64,000 bases of DNA from Oceaniovalibus guishaninsula JLT2003 (GTDB lineage Bacteria; Pseudomonadota; Alphaproteobacteria; Rhodobacterales; Rhodobacteraceae), in assembly GCF_000299575.1 (NCBI RefSeq), contig NZ_AMGO01000012.1:21001-85000 (forward strand), in the 5' to 3' direction. The notes under the pieces are model-generated. The model did no database searches. It saw only the letters and a program-made list of their open reading frames with translations, and had not been told where the DNA came from. The position numbers and the translations under genes were made by a program. The stretch's first letter is position 1. The number at the start of each line of letters is the position of its first letter. This document shows, piece after piece, positions 46,236 through 54,562 of the stretch.

Positions 46236-47579
46236 ATGCCCGATCTCGACCGCCTGACCGCCGATCTTCTTGCCGCCGCCAGACGGGCCGGGGCCGAGGC
46301 CGCCGATGTGATCGCCGCCGATACCGCGTCGCTGTCCATCGACGTGCGCAAGGGCGCGCTGGAACACGCCGAACGCTCGGAAGGGGTCGAAATCGGGCTC
46401 CGGGTGCTGATGGGGCGGCGTCAGGCCTGCGTTTCCGCCTCCGACATCAGCCCGCGCACGATGCAGACGATGGCCGAGCGCGCGGTCGCCATGGCCCGCG
46501 AGGCGCCCGAGGATCCGGGTGCGGGGCTGGCCGACCCGGACCAGCTTGCGCGCGATCGCGACATGGCGGCGCTGGAACTGGCCGATCCCGCCGATCCGCT
46601 GCCCCCGGCCGAGCTGGAGGATTGGGCCAGACGCGCCGAGGCTGCCGCGCTGGCCGTCAAGGGCGTGTCGCAGGTGCAGGGTGCGGGCGCCGGCCAAAGC
46701 CGGCGGGCGATCCGCATGGCGGCGACCAACGGCTTTCGGGGCGCCTATGAACGCACCGACACCCATCTGTCCTGCGTGGCGATCAGCGGCGACGGTCTGG
46801 CGATGGAACGGGATTATGCGGGCGAAGGGCGGGTCTATCGCGCCGACCTTCCCTCGCCCGAGGAGATCGGCGCGCTAGCGGGCGACCGCGCCGCCGCGCG
46901 GGCCGGGGCGCGCAAGGCCAGGACCGGGGCTTGGCCCGTCATCTTCGACGAACGGGTGGCAGGGGGGCTGATCGGCCATCTGTTGCAGGCGGTGAACGGC
47001 ACGATGATCGCGCGCGGATCGTCCTGGGCGCGCGACCTTCTGGGGCAGCCGGTGCTGCCCGACGATCTGTCGCTGATCGAGGAGCCGCATCGCTGTCGCA
47101 TCGGCGGATCGCGGCTTTTCGATGCCGAGGGTCTTCCCACCGCGCGCCGGGCCATTGTCGAGAACGGCATTCTGACCGGCTGGACGCTGGATCTGGCAAC
47201 CGGGCGCAAGTTGGGCATGGCATCGACAGCGAATGCCGCTCGCGGCCTGTCCTCGCCACCTGCGCCTGTCACGGGAAACGTGACCCTGACGGGCGCTGCC
47301 ATGCCGCGCGACAGGATGCTGGCGGAACTGGGCACCGGCCTGCTGGTCACGTCGATGATCGGATCCTCGATCAATCCCAATACCGGCGACTATTCCCGCG
47401 GTGCGTCGGGCTTCTGGGTCGAGAACGGCGAGATCGGGTTTCCGGTCAACGAGATCACGCTGGCAGGCAATCTGCGCGACATGCTGCGAACCCTTGCCGC
47501 CGCCGACGATGCACGCCCCTGGCTAGGCCGCGTCGTGCCGTCCTTGCGTGTCGAAGGGCTGGTCCTTGCCGGCGAGTGA
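46236..47579 (+). CDS. pmbA: PmbA/TldE metalloprotease-complex subunit
   Basis: 447 residues of the TldD/PmbA family. The HExxxH zinc motif of TldD is absent, which identifies this as the PmbA (TldE) partner; GLLVTSMIGSSINPNTGDYSRGASGFWVENGE is the conserved C-terminal region. TldD/E degrade unfolded small proteins and process modified peptides. No tldD gene is adjacent. ATG 46236 follows a GAGG-rich leader. Its end overlaps the next gene by about 14 bases. Confidence 0.93.
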   Translation: MPDLDRLTADLLAAARRAGAEAADVIAADTASLSIDVRKGALEHAERSEGVEIGLRVLMGRRQACVSASDISPRTMQTMAERAVAMAREAPEDPGAGLADPDQLARDRDMAALELADPADPLPPAELEDWARRAEAAALAVKGVSQVQGAGAGQSRRAIRMAATNGFRGAYERTDTHLSCVAISGDGLAMERDYAGEGRVYRADLPSPEEIGALAGDRAAARAGARKARTGAWPVIFDERVAGGLIGHLLQAVNGTMIARGSSWARDLLGQPVLPDDLSLIEEPHRCRIGGSRLFDAEGLPTARRAIVENGILTGWTLDLATGRKLGMASTANAARGLSSPPAPVTGNVTLTGAAMPRDRMLAELGTGLLVTSMIGSSINPNTGDYSRGASGFWVENGEIGFPVNEITLAGNLRDMLRTLAAADDARPWLGRVVPSLRVEGLVLAGE

Positions 47580-48336
47580 TCTGGCGCTGCTTCTCGATGC
47601 GGCGACCGCGGCGGCCGGGATCGCGATGGAACACTGGCAGCGCCCCGTCCATCGCTGGGACAAGACCGACGGCACCCCGGTCAGCGCCGCCGACATCGCG
47701 GTGAACGAAGCGCTCGAACGGACCTTGCGCGACGCCCGGCCCGATTACGGCTGGCTGAGCGAGGAATCGCCCGACGACCCGCGCCGCCTTACGGCCGACG
47801 CATGCTTCGTCATCGACCCGATAGACGGCACGCGGGCCTATCTGGATGGCAAGCGGGACTGGGCGCTATCCCTGGCCGTGGTGCGCGGCGGTCGCCCGGT
47901 GGCCGGGGTCGTCCACATGCCGGCGCGCGATGCCGTCTATGCAGCGGCAGCCGGGCAGGGCGCGACGCTGAACGGCAGGCCCATCGCGGCCAGCGGGCAG
48001 GCGGATGCGGACGGCGCGCGCACGCTCGCCTCGCGGCCGACCTATGCCGATACCCATTGGCGCGGCGGGGTGCCCGCGTTTCAGCGGCATTTCAGATCCT
48101 CGATGGCGTGGCGTCTGGCGCTGATCGGCGAAGGGCGGTTCGACGCCATGCTGACGCTGCGGCCCGCCTGGGAATGGGACATCGCGGCTGGCGCCCTGAT
48201 CGCCGCCGAGGCGGGGGCCGCCGTCACCGACCGCCATGGCGCGGCGTTGGTCCTCAACAGCGCGGATCGGCGGGCGAACGGGATCCTCGCCGCGCCGCCC
48301 GGATTGCACCGCGCCCTGCTGGCAAGGCTTGCCTGA
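47566..48336 (+). CDS. Inositol monophosphatase-family phosphatase (CysQ-like)
   Basis: 256 residues. The family metal and substrate motifs are present: WLSEESPDD (Glu pair), VIDPIDGTRAYLDGKRDWALSL, and AWEWDIAAGALIAAEAG. The group includes inositol-1-phosphatase and 3'(2'),5'-bisphosphate nucleotidase CysQ; in Rhodobacteraceae the gene at this position is usually called CysQ-like. Start: TTG 47566 preceded by GAAGGG at proper distance, inside the pmbA end; a GTG at 47548 is the alternative. Coupled to pmbA. Confidence 0.85.
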   Translation: MPASDLALLLDAATAAAGIAMEHWQRPVHRWDKTDGTPVSAADIAVNEALERTLRDARPDYGWLSEESPDDPRRLTADACFVIDPIDGTRAYLDGKRDWALSLAVVRGGRPVAGVVHMPARDAVYAAAAGQGATLNGRPIAASGQADADGARTLASRPTYADTHWRGGVPAFQRHFRSSMAWRLALIGEGRFDAMLTLRPAWEWDIAAGALIAAEAGAAVTDRHGAALVLNSADRRANGILAAPPGLHRALLARLA

Positions 48337-48390
48337 CGCGGCCCGTCGGGTGCATAGCGCGCCCGTAAGATCCAAGTCCAGGAACCTGCC

Positions 48391-48642
48391 ATGTCTGCCA
48401 CCCAACGCCTGCATCTCGTCTTCGGAGGCGAGCTGGTCGATCCCACGAAGAACGTCTTCAAATCGGTTGATGACATCCACATCGTCGGCATGTTTCCCGA
48501 CTATGCCAGCGCCTTCTCGGCCTGGAAGGCCGAGGCGCAGCGCACGGTGGACAACGCCCACATGCGCTATTTCATCGCCCATATCCACCGCCTGCGCGAC
48601 GAGGAAGAAGCCGCATCCCCGACCGAGGAGTTGGGCGGCTAG
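48391..48642 (+). CDS. DUF4170 domain protein
   Basis: 83-residue small protein (MSATQRLHLVFGGELVDPTKNVFKSVDDIHIVGMFPDY...) that matches the alphaproteobacterial DUF4170 family. Function is unknown, but it is constantly found between the phosphatase and the waaA/lpxK genes in this order, suggesting an envelope-related role. No signal or membrane segment. Ends 13 bases before the waaA-like gene. Confidence 0.88.
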   Translation: MSATQRLHLVFGGELVDPTKNVFKSVDDIHIVGMFPDYASAFSAWKAEAQRTVDNAHMRYFIAHIHRLRDEEEAASPTEELGG

Positions 48643-48655
48643 ACGGGACGCGGCG

Positions 48656-49858
48656 ATGCCCTTCTCGCTGGCGATGGCCCGGCACCGGCTGGCGGTCGCG
48701 CGAACCGTCTCGGCGCTGCGGGCATCGGATGGCGGAACGGCGGATGCCGACCCGTCGCTGGCCCGGTCGATGCCCGAACGCCCCGAGGGGCCGCTGATCT
48801 GGTTTCATGGCTGCGAACCGCGTTTTGCCCGTGCCATCGACCTGCTGGCCGGGCCGCTGGCAGCGCGCGCGCGGCCGCTTACGATCCTGCTGACAGGTCT
48901 GAACGGGGACCGCCCTGCAATAGACGCGATCGTTCAACCGCCGCCTGTCGACGCGCTGTCGGTTGTGCGGCGGTTTCTCGATCACTGGCATCCGCAGGCG
49001 CTTGTCTGGATCGGGACCGCGCCCGCGCCGATCCTGTGGGCCGAGGCGCTTCGTCGCCGGATCCCCTGCATCGCGCTGGACGCCGATCCCGCCCGCCACG
49101 CGCTTTCGCTCGTCCAGCCGTTAGCCCGGTTCGATCTGGTGCTTGCCGCCCGGCCAGATCCGCGGCTTGGGTCGTCGCGGGTCGATGTCGCGTCCCCGCT
49201 ATCCGACGTTCCGCGCCCGCCACCGGTTTACGAACCCGACCGGGAAGCATTGGCGACGCTTCTGGCCACGCGCCCCGTCTGGCTGGCGAGCGCTGTCCCA
49301 GAGGCCGAGATCGCCGCCATCCTTGCCGCGCACGAGGAAGCGGCGAAGCTGTCGCATCGTCTGCTGCTGATATTGGAGCCTGACGATCCGGCTGACGGCC
49401 CTGACCTGCATGCGCGGCTGGAGGGTCTGGGCTGGCGCTGTGCCTTGCGGTCGCTGGACGAGGAGCCGATCCTGGGGACGCAGGTCTATATCGCCGATCA
49501 GGACGCCGAGACCGGCCTGTGGATGCGGCTTGCGCCCATCACCTTTCTGGGCGGGACGCTGGACGGGATCGGGGCGACCGCCAGCGCGGCTTACGGGGCG
49601 GCGGCGCTTGGGTCCGTCGTGCTGCACGGGGGCACCCTGGGCACGGCGGCCGAGGCGCTGGGTCGCCTGCATGCCGGCGGTGCCGCATGGCGGGTGGGCG
49701 ATGCCGCGGAATTGGGGCGTGCCGTCGAACGCTTTCTGGCGCCCGACCGTGCCGCCGACATGGCCGCCGCGGGCTGGGCCGTCGTCACCGCTGGGGCCGA
49801 GTCGACGGATCGGGCCATCCAGGCTCTCGCCGAGATCCTCGACCGGGCCGCGCAATGA
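48656..49858 (+). CDS. WaaA/KdtA-like glycosyltransferase with degenerate active-site motifs
   Basis: 400 residues with the two-lobed GT-B (GT30) outline of 3-deoxy-D-manno-octulosonate transferase, and the expected position before lpxK. Key family motifs are altered: where WaaA has H-A-A-S-V-G-E, this protein has FHGCEPRFA; the ESELWPN strand reads IGTAPAPILWAEA; and the GGHNPLEPA loop reads DGIGATASAAYGAAALGS. The catalytic Glu and several Kdo/CMP contacts are therefore missing, and the N-terminal membrane anchor is weak. It may be an inactive or re-purposed paralogue; a canonical WaaA should exist elsewhere. Stop overlaps lpxK (ATGA). Confidence 0.78.
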   Translation: MPFSLAMARHRLAVARTVSALRASDGGTADADPSLARSMPERPEGPLIWFHGCEPRFARAIDLLAGPLAARARPLTILLTGLNGDRPAIDAIVQPPPVDALSVVRRFLDHWHPQALVWIGTAPAPILWAEALRRRIPCIALDADPARHALSLVQPLARFDLVLAARPDPRLGSSRVDVASPLSDVPRPPPVYEPDREALATLLATRPVWLASAVPEAEIAAILAAHEEAAKLSHRLLLILEPDDPADGPDLHARLEGLGWRCALRSLDEEPILGTQVYIADQDAETGLWMRLAPITFLGGTLDGIGATASAAYGAAALGSVVLHGGTLGTAAEALGRLHAGGAAWRVGDAAELGRAVERFLAPDRAADMAAAGWAVVTAGAESTDRAIQALAEILDRAAQ

Positions 49859-50844
49859 CGCGGCCGCCGGTCTTCTGGAACAACCCTCCCGACGCACCCG
49901 GATGGCGCGCGCGCGCCTTGGCGCCGGTATCGGCAATCTTCGCGGCGGCGACGGCGCGGCGCGTCGCCCGGCCAGGCTTGACCCTGCCCGTGCCGGTGCT
50001 GCGGGTCGGCAACATCAATGTCGGGGGCACCGGCAAGACGCCGACCGTCATCGCGCTGCTGAGGCTTCTGGCCGAGCGTGGGATCGCCGCCCATGTCGTC
50101 AGCCGGGGCTATGGCGGAACCGCCAAGGGGCCGGTCCGCGTCGACCCAATCCGCCACGACGCCGCGCAGGTGGGGGACGAACCGCTGCTTCTGGCGGCCT
50201 TCGCACCGACCTGGGTCGCACGCGACCGGGCGGCGGCGGCGCAGGCGGCGTTGGCGGACGACGCGGGCGCCATCGTCATGGATGACGGCCACCAGAATCC
50301 GGCCTTGGCCGCCGATTTGTCCATCGTCGTTGTCGATACCTCCGTGGGGTTCGGCAACGGGCGCGTTCTGCCGGCCGGACCGCTGCGCGAACCCGTCGCG
50401 GCGGGGTTGCGACGCGCGGATTTGTTGCTGTCGATAGGTCCGCCCGCGGCGCAGGAAGCCTTCGATCGGACCTGGAGCGCCAGTATCGCTTGCCCGAGGA
50501 TGACCGGTCGGCTCGAACCGCTTCGGACGGGAATGGACTGGCAGGACATGCCTGTCATGGCCTTCGCCGGAATCGGGCGTCCGGCCAAATTCTTCGATAC
50601 GCTACGGACGCTCGGCGCCGACCTGCGGGGCGCGCAGGCGCTGGACGATCACCAACCGTTGGCGCCCGCGCTGATGAAGCGGCTGGAGACGCAGGCGAAT
50701 GCGCTGGGCGCGCAACTGGTCACGACCGAAAAGGATGCGGTTCGTTTGTCGCCCGCCTGGCGCGGAAAGGTACTGACGGTGCCGGTCCGCCTTGTGCTGG
50801 ACGATCCGGCCCCGTTGGAAACGGCGCTGGACCGGCTTTTTTAG
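49855..50844 (+). CDS. lpxK: Tetraacyldisaccharide 4'-kinase LpxK
   Basis: 329 residues. LRVGNINVGGTGKTPTVIALLRLL is the LpxK-specific P-loop near residue 55, and IVMDDGHQNPALAADLSIVVVD the Walker B-like strand with DDGxQ. It phosphorylates the 4' position of the lipid A disaccharide at the inner membrane. ATG 49855 overlaps the upstream stop by 4 bases. The last bases (50841-50844, TTAG) also encode the stop of convergent dsbA. Confidence 0.95.
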   Translation: MTRPPVFWNNPPDAPGWRARALAPVSAIFAAATARRVARPGLTLPVPVLRVGNINVGGTGKTPTVIALLRLLAERGIAAHVVSRGYGGTAKGPVRVDPIRHDAAQVGDEPLLLAAFAPTWVARDRAAAAQAALADDAGAIVMDDGHQNPALAADLSIVVVDTSVGFGNGRVLPAGPLREPVAAGLRRADLLLSIGPPAAQEAFDRTWSASIACPRMTGRLEPLRTGMDWQDMPVMAFAGIGRPAKFFDTLRTLGADLRGAQALDDHQPLAPALMKRLETQANALGAQLVTTEKDAVRLSPAWRGKVLTVPVRLVLDDPAPLETALDRLF

Positions 50845-51494
50845 CCACCCAGTTTTTCGTCGAGGATCGCGGCAAAATCCTCGTAGCTCATGTTGGAATA
50901 CTTCTCGCCGTTGATGACAAAGGATGGCGTGGCGTTGATGTCGTCGGCCTTCGTCGTCTCCTCGTATCGGGCGACAAGGGCCTGCGCCTTGGCAGCGTCG
51001 TTCAGGCAGGCATCCAGCCGTTCATCGTCCAGTCCAGCTGTCTTGCCGATGCGGCGCAGGTTTTCCGCAATGGTCGCCGGGTCGCCTTGGGTCCATTCGC
51101 GCTGCTGATCATATATAAGGCCCGAGATCGCGAAATAGCGGTCCGTATCGCCCGCGCAGCGCGCGATCATGCCCGCCCAGAGGCTGAATCTGTCGAAATA
51201 GACCTCGCGGTAGGTGAAGCCGATCTTCCCGGTGTCGATATAGTTTTCCTTGATCTGCTGGAACGGCCCTTCATGGAAGGTCGCGCAATGCGGACAGGTG
51301 AAGGACGCGTATTCGATGACCTGCACGTCCGCCTGCGGATCGCCGAGTGTCATTTCCTGAACCGTGACGGGGGCTTCGGCATCCTGAGCGGCGGCCTGCA
51401 TCGGTGCCGGGCCGGTGGCGGACAGCGTGGCGGCATACCACCCACCCCCTGCGAGGGACAGGACGGCGGCAGCGGCGAGAAGCGATTTTTTCAT
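50841..51494 (-). CDS. DsbA-family thiol:disulfide oxidoreductase
   Basis: 217 residues with signal peptide MKKSLLAAAAVLSLAGGGWYAATLSA. Thioredoxin fold with active site CPHC at 67-70 (YASFTCPHCATFHEG) and the helical insertion, then the cis-Pro region INATPSFVINGEKY. It catalyses disulfide formation in the periplasm. Sequence resembles the alphaproteobacterial DsbA2/BdbD-like group. Located 3 bases after dciA on the minus strand and converging on lpxK with overlapping stop codons. Confidence 0.93.
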   Translation of the reverse strand: MKKSLLAAAAVLSLAGGGWYAATLSATGPAPMQAAAQDAEAPVTVQEMTLGDPQADVQVIEYASFTCPHCATFHEGPFQQIKENYIDTGKIGFTYREVYFDRFSLWAGMIARCAGDTDRYFAISGLIYDQQREWTQGDPATIAENLRRIGKTAGLDDERLDACLNDAAKAQALVARYEETTKADDINATPSFVINGEKYSNMSYEDFAAILDEKLGG

Positions 51495-51497
51495 CGG

Positions 51498-52034
51498 TCA
51501 GCCTTGTTTTTGGGAATTGAGCACATGCGAGCCGAGCCTTTCGAGGGCGGCGCGAAGTCCGGGGTCGGTCACGGGGGCGGCCACCGTCCGGGCCCGCGCG
51601 ACGATGTGCGGATCGTCGGGCCGGGGCTTGGCGACGGGGGCCGGTTCAAACGTCGCCGCGCCTTCGGCAAAGCCCGTCGCAGCGGTCTGGGTGATGCGGA
51701 TCTGACGGATCGCGGCATAGCCATAGCAGGCGTTGACGCGTTCGCGCAGCCGTTCCTTCTGCATTTCCAGCAGCGGGGCCTGCGCGCCGGTGGTCAGCAG
51801 GGTCAGCGTGGCCCCGAACGCGCCGCGCGCATGGCCGACCGCGACGGGACGCGCGATGGCGGCGATGTCGGGGCCGGCAATCTCGGCCCAGCGGGTCAGA
51901 AGGCGGCTGACGGCGAAACCGCGTGCCTCGCCCGCTTGGCGGATCTGGGTCTGAACCAGGCTCGCCGCCTGGGCAAACCCGCGTTTTCCACGCCTTTTCG
52001 CGGGACCGGAGGGTGAATGTGGCGGTCGGGTCAT
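51498..52034 (-). CDS. dciA: DciA/DUF721 family DNA replication protein
   Basis: 178 residues. The N-terminal basic stretch (MTRPPHSPSGPAKRRGKRG) leads into the DUF721 domain (SLVQTQIRQAGEARGFAVSRLLTRWAEIAGPDIAAIARP... TLTLLTTGAQAPLLEMQKERLRERVNACYG). DciA is the helicase-operator protein that loads DnaB in most bacteria lacking DnaC. The C-terminal 50 residues are Pro/Ala-rich. It forms a two-gene operon with the DsbA protein, divergent from mutY. Confidence 0.9.
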   Translation of the reverse strand: MTRPPHSPSGPAKRRGKRGFAQAASLVQTQIRQAGEARGFAVSRLLTRWAEIAGPDIAAIARPVAVGHARGAFGATLTLLTTGAQAPLLEMQKERLRERVNACYGYAAIRQIRITQTAATGFAEGAATFEPAPVAKPRPDDPHIVARARTVAAPVTDPGLRAALERLGSHVLNSQKQG

Positions 52035-52100
52035 GTCCGTGCCATTCTAGCCCCGCCCTTCGGGGCCGCCAGACGAAAGCGACCCGAGGGGGCATAAAGA

Positions 52101-53183
52101 TTGCGTGTGACGGCCGAGTCCGCCGAGCTGCTGCGATGGTACGACAGCCATGCCCGCGTGCTGCCGTGGCGTGTGGGGCCGGCGGAGCGGGCGGCGGGGA
52201 TGCGGCCCGACCCCTATCGGGTATGGTTGTCCGAGGTGATGCTGCAACAGACGACCGTGGCCGCCGTGAAAGCGTATTTCCTTCGCTTTACAGAGCTTTG
52301 GCCGAATGTCGCCGCGCTGGCCGGGGCCGAGGACGACGTGGTGATGGGCGAATGGGCCGGATTGGGCTATTACGCGCGGGCGCGCAATCTGCTGGCTTGT
52401 GCCAGAATTGTCGTGCGAAATCATGGGGGTCGGTTCCCCGACACGCGCGAGGGGCTGCTGACGCTGCCGGGGGTGGGGGACTATACGGCGGCGGCCATCG
52501 CGGCCATCGCCTTCGACCGTCCCGAGACCGTGGTCGACGGCAATGTCGAGCGGGTTATGGCGCGATTCCATGCGGTTAGCACGCCCTTGCCAAAGGCCAA
52601 GGCCGAGTTGACGGCGTTGGCGGCGGGGCTGACGTCGGGGGTGCGGCCCGGCGATTACGCGCAGGCGGTGATGGATCTGGGGGCGACGATCTGCACGCCG
52701 CGCAACCCGGCCTGCGGGCTCTGTCCGTGGCGCGATCCGTGCCGGGCGCGGGCGCTGGGGATCGCGGCGGAGTTGCCGCGCAAGGCGGCGAAAGCGGCCA
52801 AGCCCACCCGCCTTGGAACGGTCTGGATCGCGCGGCGGGCGGATGGCGCGTGGCTGACGGAACGCAGGCCCGACAAGGGGTTACTGGGCGGTATGCTGGG
52901 CTGGCCGGGCACGGGTTGGGCCGAGATCGCACCCGATGACACGCCGCCCTTGCAAGCCAAGTGGCAGGCGGCGGGAGAGGTGCGGCATACGTTCACGCAC
53001 TTTCATCTGCGGCTGAAAGTCATGGCCGCCGAGGTCGATCGGGAGGTGGAATCCGGGGTCGGGGGGTTCGGGAGGCTGAATCCGGGGGACTTGCCGACGG
53101 TGATGCGCAAGGCGCATGTCATGGCCTTGACGGCGCTGGAAAATCCCGAAAACGCCGGTGAGAATCGCGTAGGATTCGCGTGA
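52101..53183 (+). CDS. mutY: A/G-specific adenine glycosylase MutY
   Basis: 360 residues. WLSEVMLQQTTVAAVKAYF holds the catalytic Glu, LLTLPGVGDYTAAAIAAIAF the helix-hairpin-helix with the catalytic Asp, and CTPRNPACGLCPWRDPC the 4Fe-4S cluster ligands. The C-terminal NUDIX-like domain recognises 8-oxoG (RTRLGTVWIARR..., VRHTFTHFHLRL). Removes adenine mispaired with 8-oxoguanine. Start TTG 52101, with CGAGGGGG at 52085-52092; a GTG at 52107 is the alternative. Confidence 0.94.
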   Translation: MRVTAESAELLRWYDSHARVLPWRVGPAERAAGMRPDPYRVWLSEVMLQQTTVAAVKAYFLRFTELWPNVAALAGAEDDVVMGEWAGLGYYARARNLLACARIVVRNHGGRFPDTREGLLTLPGVGDYTAAAIAAIAFDRPETVVDGNVERVMARFHAVSTPLPKAKAELTALAAGLTSGVRPGDYAQAVMDLGATICTPRNPACGLCPWRDPCRARALGIAAELPRKAAKAAKPTRLGTVWIARRADGAWLTERRPDKGLLGGMLGWPGTGWAEIAPDDTPPLQAKWQAAGEVRHTFTHFHLRLKVMAAEVDREVESGVGGFGRLNPGDLPTVMRKAHVMALTALENPENAGENRVGFA

Positions 53184-53193
53184 GAGTTCCGTG

Positions 53194-53214
53194 GGAGGGC
53201 GAAACGCCCCCCCC
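53194..53214. terminator. Possible G/C hairpin between mutY and the hydrolase gene
   Basis: GGGAGGGCG (53194-53202) and CGCCCCCCC (53206-53214) form a nine-base stem with one A-C mismatch and an AAA loop in the 34-base gap between convergent genes. There is no T-run on either side, so this is a weak terminator candidate. Confidence 0.35.
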
Positions 53215-53217
53215 GGA

Positions 53218-54501
53218 TCAGTGGGCGGACGACAGCGTCTCGAAGCGGAGGCCGGCGGCGGAGCGGTTCTGGAAGCCCTGCCAATAGGTGTGGTCGTCCT
53301 CGGGGGTGCCGTCCTCGGCCATCGACCAGAGGCCGCCTCCGGCATCCTCGGTCAGGGTCAGGTAATCCTGTCGGTCGTCCATTCCCTTGAGGTGCAGGTC
53401 GAGGAACGCGGTCGCGAAGTGCTGGGCGATGTTGTTCATGCGCACGCTGTCCCAGACGGGATCGGCGTAATGGTCGAATGTCGCCTTGTCGGCGCCGGGC
53501 TGGATCTGCCACGCCTCGTCGGGGGCGGGCATGGGGGCAGCGGCGTTGTGGTTGGCGTCGTCGAAGGTCAGCAGGTGGCGGGTCGTGCCTGTCATTTCGG
53601 CGAAGATTTTGCGGATGGCGTCATAGCGCGACACGTCATCGACGCCGCCCGCCATCAGCAGCACGGGCACGTCGATGCGCGACAGGCCCTGTTCCGACCA
53701 GAAATCGCGGTTGCGCCCCCACGGGCCGATGGCGATGACCGCCTTGACGCGCGGATCGGGCAGGGCGGCATGGGCGTCGCTGCCGGCCTGGTGGCGCGAC
53801 AGGATCCGGCCCGGCGGCGCGAAAGCCTGCGACAGCGGCGCGGTGTCGATGCCGCCGCCCGCGAAGATCAGCGCGCCGTAGCCGCCCATGGAATAACCGA
53901 TCACGGCAGCGTTGCCGCCGTCGATGACCGCCCCCAGATCGCCGTCGAGCGTGGCCATTTCGTCCAGCACGAACGCCTGATCGAGCGGGCGGTGATAGAG
54001 CGTCGAACCGAACGCGCCCAGATCGTCATAGGTCGAATCGGGGTGGTCGATGGAAGCGACGACATAGCCCTTGGATGCCAGATTCTCGGCCAGAGGCGAC
54101 ATCAGGAAGCGGTTGCCGGGATAGCCGTGCGAGACGACGACCAGCGGAAACGGTCCGTCCGCCGCCGGGGCGGCATCGCGGGCGGCGCGGCCTGTCAGTT
54201 CGATTTCGGTCACGCCGTCGCGCAGGAAGGCGGTATAGGTCGTGCCGGGGGTCGCGTCCTCGGCGGCGGGATACCAGACCTCGACCGTTATGGCGCGGTC
54301 ATGGGTCGGCAGATTGCCTTCGGTGGCGTTCACCACGTCGATGGCGTCCTGCCGGGTGAAGGTCATCTGCCGCACGCCGACCGGATGATCGCCGTAAGGT
54401 GCGAGGGCGGGCGCGTCGGGGCGGATGCGGTCGATGCGGTTCTCGGCCATGACGGGAAGGGCGACCATCAGGGCGAGGGCCGCGGCGGCAAGGGGCTTCA
54501 T
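53218..54501 (-). CDS. Secreted alpha/beta hydrolase (PAF-AH/dienelactone hydrolase-like)
   Basis: 427 residues with signal peptide MKPLAAAALALMVALPVMA. The nucleophile elbow is GYSMGG in AAVIGYSMGGYGALIFAGG; VVVSHGYPGNRFLMSPLAENLASKGYVVASIDHPDSTYDD is the oxyanion and strand region of the platelet-activating-factor acetylhydrolase-like group; the Asp (VLLMAGGVDD) and His (TFDDANHN) of the triad are plausible. Periplasmic esterase; substrate unknown. Start ATG 54501 set by GAGGAAG; an in-frame ATG 57 bases upstream is rejected. Confidence 0.85.
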   Translation of the reverse strand: MKPLAAAALALMVALPVMAENRIDRIRPDAPALAPYGDHPVGVRQMTFTRQDAIDVVNATEGNLPTHDRAITVEVWYPAAEDATPGTTYTAFLRDGVTEIELTGRAARDAAPAADGPFPLVVVSHGYPGNRFLMSPLAENLASKGYVVASIDHPDSTYDDLGAFGSTLYHRPLDQAFVLDEMATLDGDLGAVIDGGNAAVIGYSMGGYGALIFAGGGIDTAPLSQAFAPPGRILSRHQAGSDAHAALPDPRVKAVIAIGPWGRNRDFWSEQGLSRIDVPVLLMAGGVDDVSRYDAIRKIFAEMTGTTRHLLTFDDANHNAAAPMPAPDEAWQIQPGADKATFDHYADPVWDSVRMNNIAQHFATAFLDLHLKGMDDRQDYLTLTEDAGGGLWSMAEDGTPEDDHTYWQGFQNRSAAGLRFETLSSAH

Positions 54502-54562
54502 GGCTTCCTCCGGGCTGGGTGTCGGGCGCAGCATGGTGCCGCGCCCGTCCTGTCGCAAGCGG

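Noticed and set aside
46236..47579. TldD protease
   Set aside because: The HExxxH zinc motif is missing, so the gene is assigned to the PmbA/TldE partner.
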